Source: a bacterium (GTDB lineage Bacteria > Cyanobacteriota > Vampirovibrionia > Gastranaerophilales > Gastranaerophilaceae). Taken from it: a stretch of DNA of 8,325 bases. This document shows positions 1 to 5,960 of this stretch, piece by piece. The notes below the pieces were generated by a model. It did no database searches. It was not told the origin of the DNA and saw only the letters and a list, made by a program, of their open reading frames with translations. A program made the translations under genes and the position numbers. Where the stretch lies: contig SFZC01000086.1 in NCBI GenBank assembly GCA_004558955.1, positions 1 through 8,325 of the forward strand, written 5' to 3'. Each line of letters opens with the position of its first letter. The first letter of the stretch is position 1.

Positions 1-125
1 GTCTTTCCTGAACCATTTTTTCCAGTCAAAAGCAAATGCTGCCTATGTTCTTTATTCAGATTGATTTCTATATTTGATAAATGGTGTAACTTATTTATCG
101 TTATTCCGGTTATAAAATGTTCCAT
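1..125 (-). CDS. AAA/SMC-like ATPase, N-terminal fragment
   Basis: This is the first 41 codons of a gene that runs off the left edge of the window. The start is the ATG at 125, preceded by GGAGGAG (131-137) at good spacing. The protein begins MEHFITGITINKLHHLSNIE and reaches a Walker A (P-loop) motif, GKNGSGKT, at about residues 35-42. A short N-terminal strand pair leading to a P-loop this early is typical of RecF/SMC-like AAA ATPases (AAA_15/AAA_23 type), which are common in phage-defence and DNA-repair loci. The subfamily cannot be fixed from this fragment. The gene follows the nuclease-like gene ending at 285 on the same strand, but a set of inverted repeats lies between them, so it may be transcribed separately. 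The ATPase assignment is firm from the motif; a partnership with the neighbouring nucleases is inference. Confidence 0.8.
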   Translation of the reverse strand, partial: MEHFITGITINKLHHLSNIEINLNKEHRQHLLLTGKNGSGK

Positions 126-140
126 GAGATCTCCTCCAAT

Positions 141-174
141 AAAAAACCGCTATACTATGCATATAGTATAGCGG
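141..174 (-). terminator. Perfect 12-bp hairpin followed by T6
   Basis: A perfect inverted repeat (arms 147-158 and 163-174, 4-base centre GCAT) is followed, in the minus direction, by six Ts (146-141). This is the form of a rho-independent terminator. It ends only a few bases before the ribosome binding site of the ATPase gene, so it would stop transcripts just before that gene. The 3' arm side of the same palindrome also holds a -10-like TATACT, so it may instead be an operator over a promoter. Confidence 0.6.
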
Positions 175-193
175 ATTAGTGCTTAAAATACAA
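165..193 (-). promoter_or_regulatory. Possible promoter of the ATPase gene, inside the palindrome
   Basis: On the minus strand TTGTAT (188-193) and TATACT (165-170) are separated by exactly 17 bases. The -10 is good and the -35 is weak. The -10 lies inside one arm of the 147-174 palindrome. A transcript starting about seven bases downstream would lack the first arm, so the terminator hairpin could not form in it. That would let the ATPase be expressed from its own promoter while upstream read-through is stopped. Confidence 0.3.
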
Positions 194-205
194 TTTCATT
201 CTTTT

Positions 206-230
206 AAAAATTAACCAAACGTCATTTGGT
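206..230 (-). terminator. Weak terminator-like hairpin after the TTG-start nuclease gene
   Basis: The arms ACCAAA (214-219) and TTTGGT (225-230) enclose a 5-base loop. In the minus direction the hairpin is followed by TAA and then five Ts (210-206). The stem is only 6 bp and AT-rich, so it would be weak alone. It shares two bases with the longer inverted repeat at 229-267. Confidence 0.35.
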
Positions 231-267
231 AAGTACGTAATCAAGGTACAGATGATTACGTACTTAC
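229..267. repeat. 14-bp perfect inverted repeat
   Basis: Arms of 14 bases (229-242 and 254-267), containing the core AAGTACGTAATC and its complement, enclose an 11-base spacer. It starts 18 bases after the stop codon of the upstream gene. There is no T-run directly after it in the minus direction, so by itself it is not a standard terminator. It could stabilise the mRNA 3' end or be a protein binding site. Confidence 0.6.
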
Positions 268-284
268 TTTACAAGGTTGAGATT

Positions 285-1784
285 TCATAGACTTCCTCCA
301 TCTGTCTCTAATTCCTTTTCCAGCTTTTTTCCAATTTTATTGAAATAATCTCTTTCTCCAATAAAGTGCATATCGCCAACGGCCTGATATATATTCAATA
401 TTTCCAGTACACTCTTATAGTCGTTGCCTCCTCTTTTATTTTCAACAAGTGCTTTCACAACATCATCAAATCTGTTTTTATCCTTTTTATAGGTTGCCAG
501 AAGCATCTCCAGATCATCTATTGTCATAATATAACATCTTGGATCTTGCTCAAATATTTCCGGCAATGCCCCGACTATCATCTGTGTATTTGTCATACTC
601 TCATACAAAAGAAAAACCTTTATTACTGGTTTCTCCCCTCTATATTCCTGCTCTGATGCCTTCAACTGCTCATATGCCTCTTTTATGTTCCTGTTATAAA
701 ATGTATCAATCTGCCCAACATCCGGCACCTGCTGTTTTGCTCCCAGTCCAAGTAATCCTGATTTTAACTCAAACAAAAATACTGCTTCATCCACTTCAAC
801 ATAATAATCTGCACTCTTTTTTCTTTCCTCTGGAATCTTATGCCATGAATTCTTGGGCAGATATAAATCTGCCAGTTCTTCAAAGTAATCCTCAAACATC
901 TCTCCAAAAGCATTTATAAATTTTTGTCCCCAATGATTGTTGTGATAGTAATCCCGAATCAGCCAGTACAATCCATCTGCAATCATCATCTGTACCAAAT
1001 AGAAACTGACCGCAATCGTTTCTTTTGTCTTTTGCGTAATCACAAATGGTTTGTTGTAAAAAATCTGTTTTCCTAATGATGAATTTCTCACCTGTTCATA
1101 GGTCACAGAATAATAACTTATAATCCGCTCCAGATTTTTCTTTGTCAGAATACTATTTTCTTTTTTTGTATATAACTTTTCCGGTGCGCTTAATGGATCT
1201 GGATGAATAGAACACAGCCACCAGATAATATATTCTACTTCTAACAATTCCTCTGCTGTAAGTCCGAATAATTCGTTTGTAATCACATTGATATCAACTA
1301 TTTTTTCCCTGTTAATATTAGGCGATCCAATCAGCATATGGTAATTGCGGTTATAGTTCTGATATATCCATGCTGGATTTGCATATTTAAATTGTTCATA
1401 TGACATTCCCATCAAATATTTGAACATACCAGGCAGTCCATTATTTCTAATATATTCACTTCCTGAATGCTTATTTTCATACCCACGATACAGGTTGACC
1501 ACTCTTCCTGCTAATTGTTCTGTCATAATATCATTTCTGTAATCATTGGCATTCGTGATAGAAAGATATGCCATGTTCGGAATATCCCATGCCGATAACA
1601 TGACTTTTACCTGCTTATGTATAAAACCATGCTGCATAATGTTTAAAGGAAATGTAATATTACACACCAAATGTTCATCTGATTTTTCTACTTGATTTTT
1701 ATATATTTCAATAGATTTTTCTGCAAAAAAATAGATAAAATCTCTGGTAGCATAACTCTTAATGAACCCTTCAAAATCTTTCAA
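285..1784 (-). CDS. Uncharacterised PD-(D/E)XK nuclease-like protein
   Basis: This is a 499-residue protein I do not recognise by name. The C-terminal part has the look of a PD-(D/E)XK nuclease fold: an acidic helix GEMFEDYFEELADLY (about 294-308), then SADYYVEV (D326), a short turn, and FLFELKSG giving E339-x-K341, followed by a helix with EAYEQL near 369-374. The N-terminal 280 residues are a separate, helix-rich region with many Tyr and Trp and no motif I know. The start codon is TTG at 1784, with GGAGAG about ten bases upstream; the only nearby upstream ATG hits a stop after four codons. It lies 28 bases after the Shedu-type gene on the same strand, so the two are probably co-transcribed. 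A nuclease role is inference from the D...ExK pattern. It could also be a defence effector that works with the ATPase encoded next to it. Confidence 0.75.
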   Translation of the reverse strand: MKDFEGFIKSYATRDFIYFFAEKSIEIYKNQVEKSDEHLVCNITFPLNIMQHGFIHKQVKVMLSAWDIPNMAYLSITNANDYRNDIMTEQLAGRVVNLYRGYENKHSGSEYIRNNGLPGMFKYLMGMSYEQFKYANPAWIYQNYNRNYHMLIGSPNINREKIVDINVITNELFGLTAEELLEVEYIIWWLCSIHPDPLSAPEKLYTKKENSILTKKNLERIISYYSVTYEQVRNSSLGKQIFYNKPFVITQKTKETIAVSFYLVQMMIADGLYWLIRDYYHNNHWGQKFINAFGEMFEDYFEELADLYLPKNSWHKIPEERKKSADYYVEVDEAVFLFELKSGLLGLGAKQQVPDVGQIDTFYNRNIKEAYEQLKASEQEYRGEKPVIKVFLLYESMTNTQMIVGALPEIFEQDPRCYIMTIDDLEMLLATYKKDKNRFDDVVKALVENKRGGNDYKSVLEILNIYQAVGDMHFIGERDYFNKIGKKLEKELETDGGSL

Positions 1785-1812
1785 TACTTATCTACTCTCC
1801 ATAATCAACCTT

Positions 1813-3054
1813 TTATTGATAAAACTGTGAAACAACCGTATCTACCAAATCATCATAAGTAATAATTTCTACATCTTTATAATCGTATTTTATTTCTACC
1901 CATTCATCACATTCAAAATCATTTCTACGACCTACGACCAAGTACCTTTTAGGTTTATATACTTTAAATCCATATTCCTGTTCAAACCATCTTCTGTTAT
2001 TTGGATCATCAAAATAATAGCTATATGTTCTTGTCTGTGCAATATATGAATTGATTTCAGCACTAAACTGTTCACGGTTGCTTCTCCCTACGACTGTTTT
2101 CCCTTTAACTTTAGGTAACTTAAATTCCACAATATTTGCATAACCATTGGCTCTTACTACAAAAAAATCCGGTATAATTTCATCTTTTTCTTCGCTCTGC
2201 CACTTACATTTTACTTGCGAATACACCTTAGTGCCCATAAATCCCATATTTAGAATAAAATGATTTTCCTTTTGCCCTAAAAATGTGGTAATAGTAGGCT
2301 CTGAGTTATTAGAATCTCCAAATAACTCAATAAATCTATTTATCTTTGGTAATTTGTCATACTTAAAATCCTTCGGTTCGGGATACTTATAAAAAATATC
2401 TTGTTTCCACAATCTGTCATATACTTCCAGACTAAATCTTATTTCATCCAGTTCCCCTTCTTCCGGGTCATTATAATGGCATGGTATAAAATCAATCCAT
2501 TTTATAATCCTTGTTTTTAAATCATCATCCTTTGCATCAAAAAACATGCCATTTATTATTCTAACAAATTGTCCATCTGCAATGTCTAAACCTTGCGAAT
2601 TAAAACTCACTATACTATTTTGAGCAGCAAAATTCCAATTAAGCTCTACCAATTTATCAAACCCCGCATTCGTCGGAATCATTAAATCCTCATAAATATC
2701 TGAATATAATGGTAATGAAACTCCGCTTGTCCCATCATAAGAGAATCCTATTATTTTTTCGATAACTTGTCTTGTACTCAAATCTTCTTTTGTAAAATCA
2801 CGAACAACTATCATTCTTTCTGAGCATTCTTCGATACTTTTTTTATATGGATTTCCACAGTATTCTATAGCAATGAATTTTTTACTAAAATACACTGCCA
2901 TACTATCTGGGTTGAGAATAAAACAGTTTACATCTTTATAGTTAATATGATTTTCCTTGACATACTTATACATCTTTCCCCAATAAACTTGTGTAATAGC
3001 TGTTAATACTTCTGAAACTAATTTTCCATAACACTCTCTATTATTATCAGACAT
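1813..3054 (-). CDS. Shedu-type (DUF4263) nuclease
   Basis: The 413-residue protein carries the features of the DUF4263/Shedu immune nuclease family in its C-terminal half. There is an entry helix SEPTITTFLGQKENHFIL (from about 251), IIPDFFVV with D296, IVEFKLPK with E310-x-K312, a helix SAEINSYIAQTRTYSYYFDD with Q340, and a closing strand KRYLVVGRR (about 369-377). D296, E310 and K312 fit the PD-(D/E)XK active site. The N-terminal 240 residues look like the variable sensor/regulatory part seen in this family. Shedu proteins (SduA) act alone as anti-phage DNA nucleases. The ATG at 3054 has GGGAGG at ideal spacing. The gene begins 18 bases after the small basic-protein gene and is followed 28 bases later by another nuclease-like gene. 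The family call rests on the motif pattern; anti-phage activity is inferred from the family. Confidence 0.82.
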   Translation of the reverse strand: MSDNNRECYGKLVSEVLTAITQVYWGKMYKYVKENHINYKDVNCFILNPDSMAVYFSKKFIAIEYCGNPYKKSIEECSERMIVVRDFTKEDLSTRQVIEKIIGFSYDGTSGVSLPLYSDIYEDLMIPTNAGFDKLVELNWNFAAQNSIVSFNSQGLDIADGQFVRIINGMFFDAKDDDLKTRIIKWIDFIPCHYNDPEEGELDEIRFSLEVYDRLWKQDIFYKYPEPKDFKYDKLPKINRFIELFGDSNNSEPTITTFLGQKENHFILNMGFMGTKVYSQVKCKWQSEEKDEIIPDFFVVRANGYANIVEFKLPKVKGKTVVGRSNREQFSAEINSYIAQTRTYSYYFDDPNNRRWFEQEYGFKVYKPKRYLVVGRRNDFECDEWVEIKYDYKDVEIITYDDLVDTVVSQFYQ

Positions 3055-3072
3055 TTCAACCTCCCAGAAGTT

Positions 3073-3423
3073 TCATCTCTTTCTAGAAATCTCTTTCTTT
3101 CCATTCTGGCCTATCATCTTTTTCGCAGTATCAGCCTGTGCGTATTGTAGCATGGTCTTCATTCCTTCATCAACACCACCGCCACCAGTTGCCTTTGAGC
3201 CACCACCTATATTTGACATTTGCGCCATTTTCTTTGCACCACCATACAACTTTTCCATTGGAGTTCCGGTGCTAGCTGTCGGCTTATTCAGCCCATCTAT
3301 TATTTGTTTTTTTCTTTTACTAAGAATGCTATCTGCAACCTCTTCCAGAGATGCATTGTCATTTGAAATCGCTTGTCTGTTTTTCTTTTTCTTTTTTCTT
3401 TGAAATGGTAATAAAAATCCCAT
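3073..3423 (-). CDS. Small lysine- and glycine-rich protein of unknown function
   Basis: The product is 116 residues from the ATG at 3423, chosen because GGAG lies eight bases upstream. An in-frame ATG at 3450 would add nine residues but has no ribosome binding site. The protein starts MGFLLPFQRKKKKKNRQ, giving a short hydrophobic tip followed by a strongly basic patch. It continues with a helical stretch SLEEVADSILSKRKKQI, a flexible part with GGGSKATGGGG (about 73-83) and a helix ending KKMIGQNGKKEISRKR. No known domain is visible. It lies 65 bases after the secreted-protein gene and 18 bases before the Shedu-type gene, so it is most likely part of that operon. The basic N-terminus could bind membrane or nucleic acid, but this is only a guess. 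Confidence 0.7.
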   Translation of the reverse strand: MGFLLPFQRKKKKKNRQAISNDNASLEEVADSILSKRKKQIIDGLNKPTASTGTPMEKLYGGAKKMAQMSNIGGGSKATGGGGVDEGMKTMLQYAQADTAKKMIGQNGKKEISRKR

Positions 3424-3488
3424 TATACACATCTCCTGTCTTATTATCATAATTATCTATGAATAACAACTATGTATCTGAATGTTTA

Positions 3489-5150
3489 TCAATATTGTCC
3501 AAAAATAGAATCTAGTGAGTCAATCATTTTCAAGCATTCATCATATGCTTTTTGGCATTTCGTTAAATCACTGTTATTACCTGATTTCTTCCACTTTCTA
3601 AGATACTTCTTATAATCATTATATTTGTCAGATACTTTTTTATATTGATCAGCAGCTTTAACTATTTTGTCCCCACTTGCCACATTTTTTTTAATAAACT
3701 TGCGAAATTGTGTTTTCGTCATTTTTGATAACTGCTCTTTTAAAATCCCACTTGCATCATTTACAAAGAATTCTTTTGCTTTTTTATCTCCGCATATTAC
3801 CAATATAAGATTTTCACTATGGTCAAAAAATTTAGATACTGTCTTATCATCAAGTTTCTTAACATTATTAAGTCCTGCTAACTTCCAGCCTCCTGTTACA
3901 TATTTTGTCAGAAAATCTTTCCACATTCCTTTGTTCAACTGCGCTAAAACTGTGCAATAAGAAGCTAATGCCTTTTTCATACTTTCATCCGTGGAGTTTG
4001 TAACAATATATACAGAATATGGTTTATTCTTTTTATCCTTCCAAGTTACATTCGCCCAAGATGCCTGTGCCCCTACACTACCATAAGATTGTGCCAAAAT
4101 TGTACAATCAACCGTATATGTTGTATTTCCTATTGTTATTTTCTGAGATATGATTTTTACGCCATCTTTTATCTGATTGTATATTTGCAATGTAAGCTTG
4201 TTTGTATTTGTTTCATATTCGTCAATTTTTGCATCATTCATTGTGTTTAAAACAGCTTTTGCGAATGCTTCAAGTACTTCGTCTGAAACAGTTCCATCGT
4301 ATCCAGTAATTGTCACTTGATTTCCCAAATTTTTAAGTTGCTGTATTGCACTTGGTCCTGTAATCTCATCAGAACTTTTAGCTTTTTTAGCAAATTTATC
4401 TGCAAATAACACCGCTGATTTTTTTATCTTTTTATCCAAAATTGACACATTTTTATTGTCAACACAGCTCGGTACTTTTTTCCAAACTGCATATAATTTC
4501 ATATTTTTATTAAAAATATAACTTTTTCCGCTATAGTAACTGACAACTGTAGACTTGGATGACTTTCCCCACCCTTCAAAGGTATAACTACTTCTAACAG
4601 GTACCTGTGATGATATCTTAACTTTGGAACCTGAAGAAAATTTCTGTGGAGAAGGTGCATTACTTCCACCATTGGCATTATAAGTTATACGATATTGTGT
4701 ATTTGCAATTCCAGGGTATCCTTCATACTGCGACTTTGCAACAGCTACCTTTCCATATATATCTTTCACATCTAGATTGCTTACTATTACCGAAGTAGCA
4801 TAATCTGTAAATCTATTATATGTACCTATTTGCTCCCACTCACCATAATCATTTAAATAATATTGATTATATTTACCTACACAATCAGCTCCTTGAAGTG
4901 TCAAATTCCGATTCCATTTAATCCATGCTTTTTCCGCATTTTTGGAAATATCACAAGTAGTAAGTTCCACTCGTGAATTACGATAGCCTTCTGTAAAAAT
5001 GACCCAATATCTTTGTCCATTTTCTGGGAATGCCGGTAAATCCGATAATGAAATACTTGTTGCAGCTTTTACCTTTACTGAACAAACTATTACAATTAAC
5101 AATAGTAACACCCAAAATACACCTAGAAATTTTACTTGTTTCTTTGCCAT
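3489..5150 (-). CDS. Secreted protein with an InlB-type (Listeria-Bacteroides) repeat
   Basis: This is a 553-residue exported protein. Residues 1-29 form a signal peptide: a basic start MAKKQVK, a hydrophobic core FLGVFWVLLLLIVIVC and a likely cleavage after VKA29. Residues 30-150 are an unassigned domain. Residues about 153-225 are one InlB B-repeat/Flg_new unit, with YNANGG near its start, FEGWGKSS in the middle and KLYAVWKK at its end. Residues 230-553 are a lysine-rich region of mixed helix and strand that I do not recognise; its last 60 residues look helical. There is no LPXTG sorting signal or C-terminal membrane segment, so it is probably released or loosely bound to the surface. The ATG at 5150 has GGAGG eight bases upstream. 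It is the first gene of an apparent operon ending with two nuclease-like genes, which is unusual company for a surface protein. Confidence 0.85.
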   Translation of the reverse strand: MAKKQVKFLGVFWVLLLLIVIVCSVKVKAATSISLSDLPAFPENGQRYWVIFTEGYRNSRVELTTCDISKNAEKAWIKWNRNLTLQGADCVGKYNQYYLNDYGEWEQIGTYNRFTDYATSVIVSNLDVKDIYGKVAVAKSQYEGYPGIANTQYRITYNANGGSNAPSPQKFSSGSKVKISSQVPVRSSYTFEGWGKSSKSTVVSYYSGKSYIFNKNMKLYAVWKKVPSCVDNKNVSILDKKIKKSAVLFADKFAKKAKSSDEITGPSAIQQLKNLGNQVTITGYDGTVSDEVLEAFAKAVLNTMNDAKIDEYETNTNKLTLQIYNQIKDGVKIISQKITIGNTTYTVDCTILAQSYGSVGAQASWANVTWKDKKNKPYSVYIVTNSTDESMKKALASYCTVLAQLNKGMWKDFLTKYVTGGWKLAGLNNVKKLDDKTVSKFFDHSENLILVICGDKKAKEFFVNDASGILKEQLSKMTKTQFRKFIKKNVASGDKIVKAADQYKKVSDKYNDYKKYLRKWKKSGNNSDLTKCQKAYDECLKMIDSLDSIFGQY

Positions 5151-5166
5151 TTAACCATCCTCCATT

Positions 5167-5256
5167 TCACACTCTCTTTTCAAATATTTCTTCATAGCTG
5201 ATCTTTTTAATGTAGCCGTTTGTTCTGTTTCCGGTCTCAATATACAAAAAAAGCAA
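5167..5256 (-). pseudogene. Short coding-like tail, possible gene remnant
   Basis: This 29-codon open frame after the terminator reads YIETGNRTNGYIKKISYEEI and ends at a TGA about 16 bases before the secreted-protein start. The residues look like real coding sequence, but there is no ATG and no ribosome binding site, and the frame begins inside the terminator hairpin. It may be what remains of an older gene interrupted here. A second frame is also open across this stretch (ending at 5151), so chance cannot be excluded. Confidence 0.22.
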
Positions 5257-5288
5257 TCAAGACAGAATTTACTTCTATCTCAATTGCT
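5246..5288 (-). terminator. Strong rho-independent terminator / candidate attenuator
   Basis: On the minus strand a 16-bp stem (arms 5273-5288 and 5252-5267, including a few G-U pairs) closes a 5-base loop (5268-5272) and runs straight into a run of six to seven Ts (5252-5246). It is the best terminator in the window. It lies about 100 bases before the secreted-protein gene and overlaps the stop codon of the 21-codon frame at 5280-5345. It could simply end the short upstream transcript, or act as a regulated attenuator of the downstream operon. Confidence 0.8.
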
Positions 5289-5345
5289 ATACTGTGTATC
5301 TGATACTTCACTTACTGCTTTTAAATTCAAAACATAAATTTTCAT
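5280..5345 (-). CDS. 21-residue peptide, possible leader peptide
   Basis: A very small frame begins with ATG at 5345, after GAGGTG (5353-5358) at seven bases, and codes for MKIYVLNLKAVSEVS plus six more residues. Its TGA (5280-5282) lies in the first arm of the terminator hairpin. A promoter with near-consensus elements sits about 45 bases before the ATG. This order (promoter, ribosome binding site, short peptide, overlapping terminator, operon) is that of a leader-peptide attenuator. There is no run of one amino acid, so classic amino-acid starvation control is not indicated. It could instead be a truncated remnant of a longer small protein, because the same frame stays open after the TGA down to 5151. 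Confidence 0.4.
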   Translation of the reverse strand: MKIYVLNLKAVSEVSDTQYSN

Positions 5346-5396
5346 ATCTCAACACCTCATCATCTACAATGTGTTTAGTACTTTCGACCTATTGCC

Positions 5397-5425
5397 ATTA
5401 TATTCCTTTTTTTGAAAGATGTAAA
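5397..5425 (-). promoter_or_regulatory. Sigma-A-type promoter for the leader and the secreted protein/Shedu operon
   Basis: On the minus strand TTTACA (5420-5425) and a perfect TATAAT (5397-5402) are separated by 17 bases. This is the best promoter I found. Transcription would start near 5390, about 45 bases before the 21-codon frame. I see no comparable promoter between the terminator at 5246 and the secreted-protein start at 5150, so the operon probably depends on read-through from here. Confidence 0.65.
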
Positions 5426-5528
5426 GTGAAATTAATAAAATAGATTCATCCATTGAATATTCCGGTTTGGATGTCCTTTGTTAACTTCCAGTTTTTTACG
5501 ACTCTTTTTTTTAAACTCTACTGCCTTA

Positions 5529-5699
5529 TTAATTAAATGGTAAATCTTCCATGTCTTGAACATCCTTTTCCACATAAGCTTCTGCTTCTTCAAAAAGTCC
5601 TTTTGTTTCCAAAAAATTTTCCATAAACCGGAGTCTTCTTTCCAATTCTTCAATCTGTTTCCCCAACTCCGGTTTTGTTTTTCTCTTGCTATTATTCAT
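5529..5699 (-). CDS. Small acidic, helical protein downstream of rpn
   Basis: The 56-residue protein starts MNNSKRKTKPELGKQIEELE and continues with a long charged helix, RRLRFMENFLETKGLFEEAE, ending in an acidic tail, EKDVQDMEDLPFN. The heptad-like spacing of Leu and Ile suggests a short coiled coil. The start ATG at 5699 overlaps the stop of the preceding small frame (ATGAATAA), which suggests translational coupling, since no clear ribosome binding site is present. A longer frame at 5432-5653 on the same strand overlaps it, but that frame is rich in Trp and Lys in the way of an out-of-frame shadow. No family is recognised. The position directly after an Rpn gene suggests an accessory or regulatory partner, but that is inference. 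Confidence 0.6.
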   Translation of the reverse strand: MNNSKRKTKPELGKQIEELERRLRFMENFLETKGLFEEAEAYVEKDVQDMEDLPFN

Positions 5700-5802
5700 C
5701 TGGATCTTCGACTTTCCCTTGGATAAAATTCAAGATTTCCTCATAACTACGATTGCTTTCTGCTGATATTTCTTGCCATTTTATATAAGAGCTGTAATCC
5801 AC
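5692..5802 (-). CDS. Very small frame overlapping the rpn 3' end
   Basis: A 36-residue frame from a GTG at 5802 reads VDYSSYIKWQEISAES and ends ILNFIQGKVEDPDE. It overlaps the last codons of rpn and its stop overlaps the ATG of the next small gene. The residue make-up looks coding, but the start is uncertain: there is no ATG in the frame and only a weak GAG upstream of the GTG. It may be translated by coupling to rpn, or may be the leftover end of a longer gene that rpn now overlaps. Confidence 0.4.
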   Translation of the reverse strand: MDYSSYIKWQEISAESNRSYEEILNFIQGKVEDPDE

Positions 5803-5960
5803 TTTTTAACAGTCTCAACATCGAAATCAACGCAATCTGCAATCTCCTCGATTGAGCGTCCTTTTTTACTCATTCGAATTGCAGTATCTTTCGCTTGTTG
5901 TTCCCGACCTTCTTCTCGTCCTTTTTGCATCATTTCCTGATCTCTCATAAGCAACGTCAT
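5781..5960 (-). CDS. Candidate internal-start product of rpn (RpnS-like, 59 residues)
   Basis: Within rpn the in-frame ATG at 5960 (Met205) is preceded by GGAGG (5970-5974) with a 9-base spacer, which is a stronger ribosome binding site than that of the full-length gene. Translation from here would give a 59-residue protein, MTLLMRDQEMMQKG through VETVKKWITALI, exactly the variable C-terminal helical segment. In E. coli, rpn genes make such short C-terminal forms that block the toxic full-length nuclease. The site is seen directly; its use and function here are inferred. Confidence 0.5.
   Translation of the reverse strand: MTLLMRDQEMMQKGREEGREQQAKDTAIRMSKKGRSIEEIADCVDFDVETVKKWITALI

Noticed and set aside
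366..919. Plus-strand reading frames opposite the 499-residue gene
   Set aside because: They have the composition of antisense shadows; the minus-strand gene has the nuclease-like motif and fits the operon.
3152..3403. Plus-strand frame with a poly-Phe end and many prolines
   Set aside because: It is the mirror of the lysine and glycine codons of the small basic-protein gene on the other strand.
5151..5345. UGA read-through or selenocysteine at 5280-5282, since the frame stays open to 5151 and is Cys-rich
   Set aside because: The hairpin loop is only about seven bases after the UGA, too close for a bacterial SECIS, and the run of Ts marks a terminator; the Cys/Phe codons come from that T-run.
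5432..5653. 73-residue minus-strand reading frame
   Set aside because: It overlaps the more convincing 56-residue frame, is rich in Trp and Lys as expected of an out-of-frame shadow, and has no ribosome binding site I could support.
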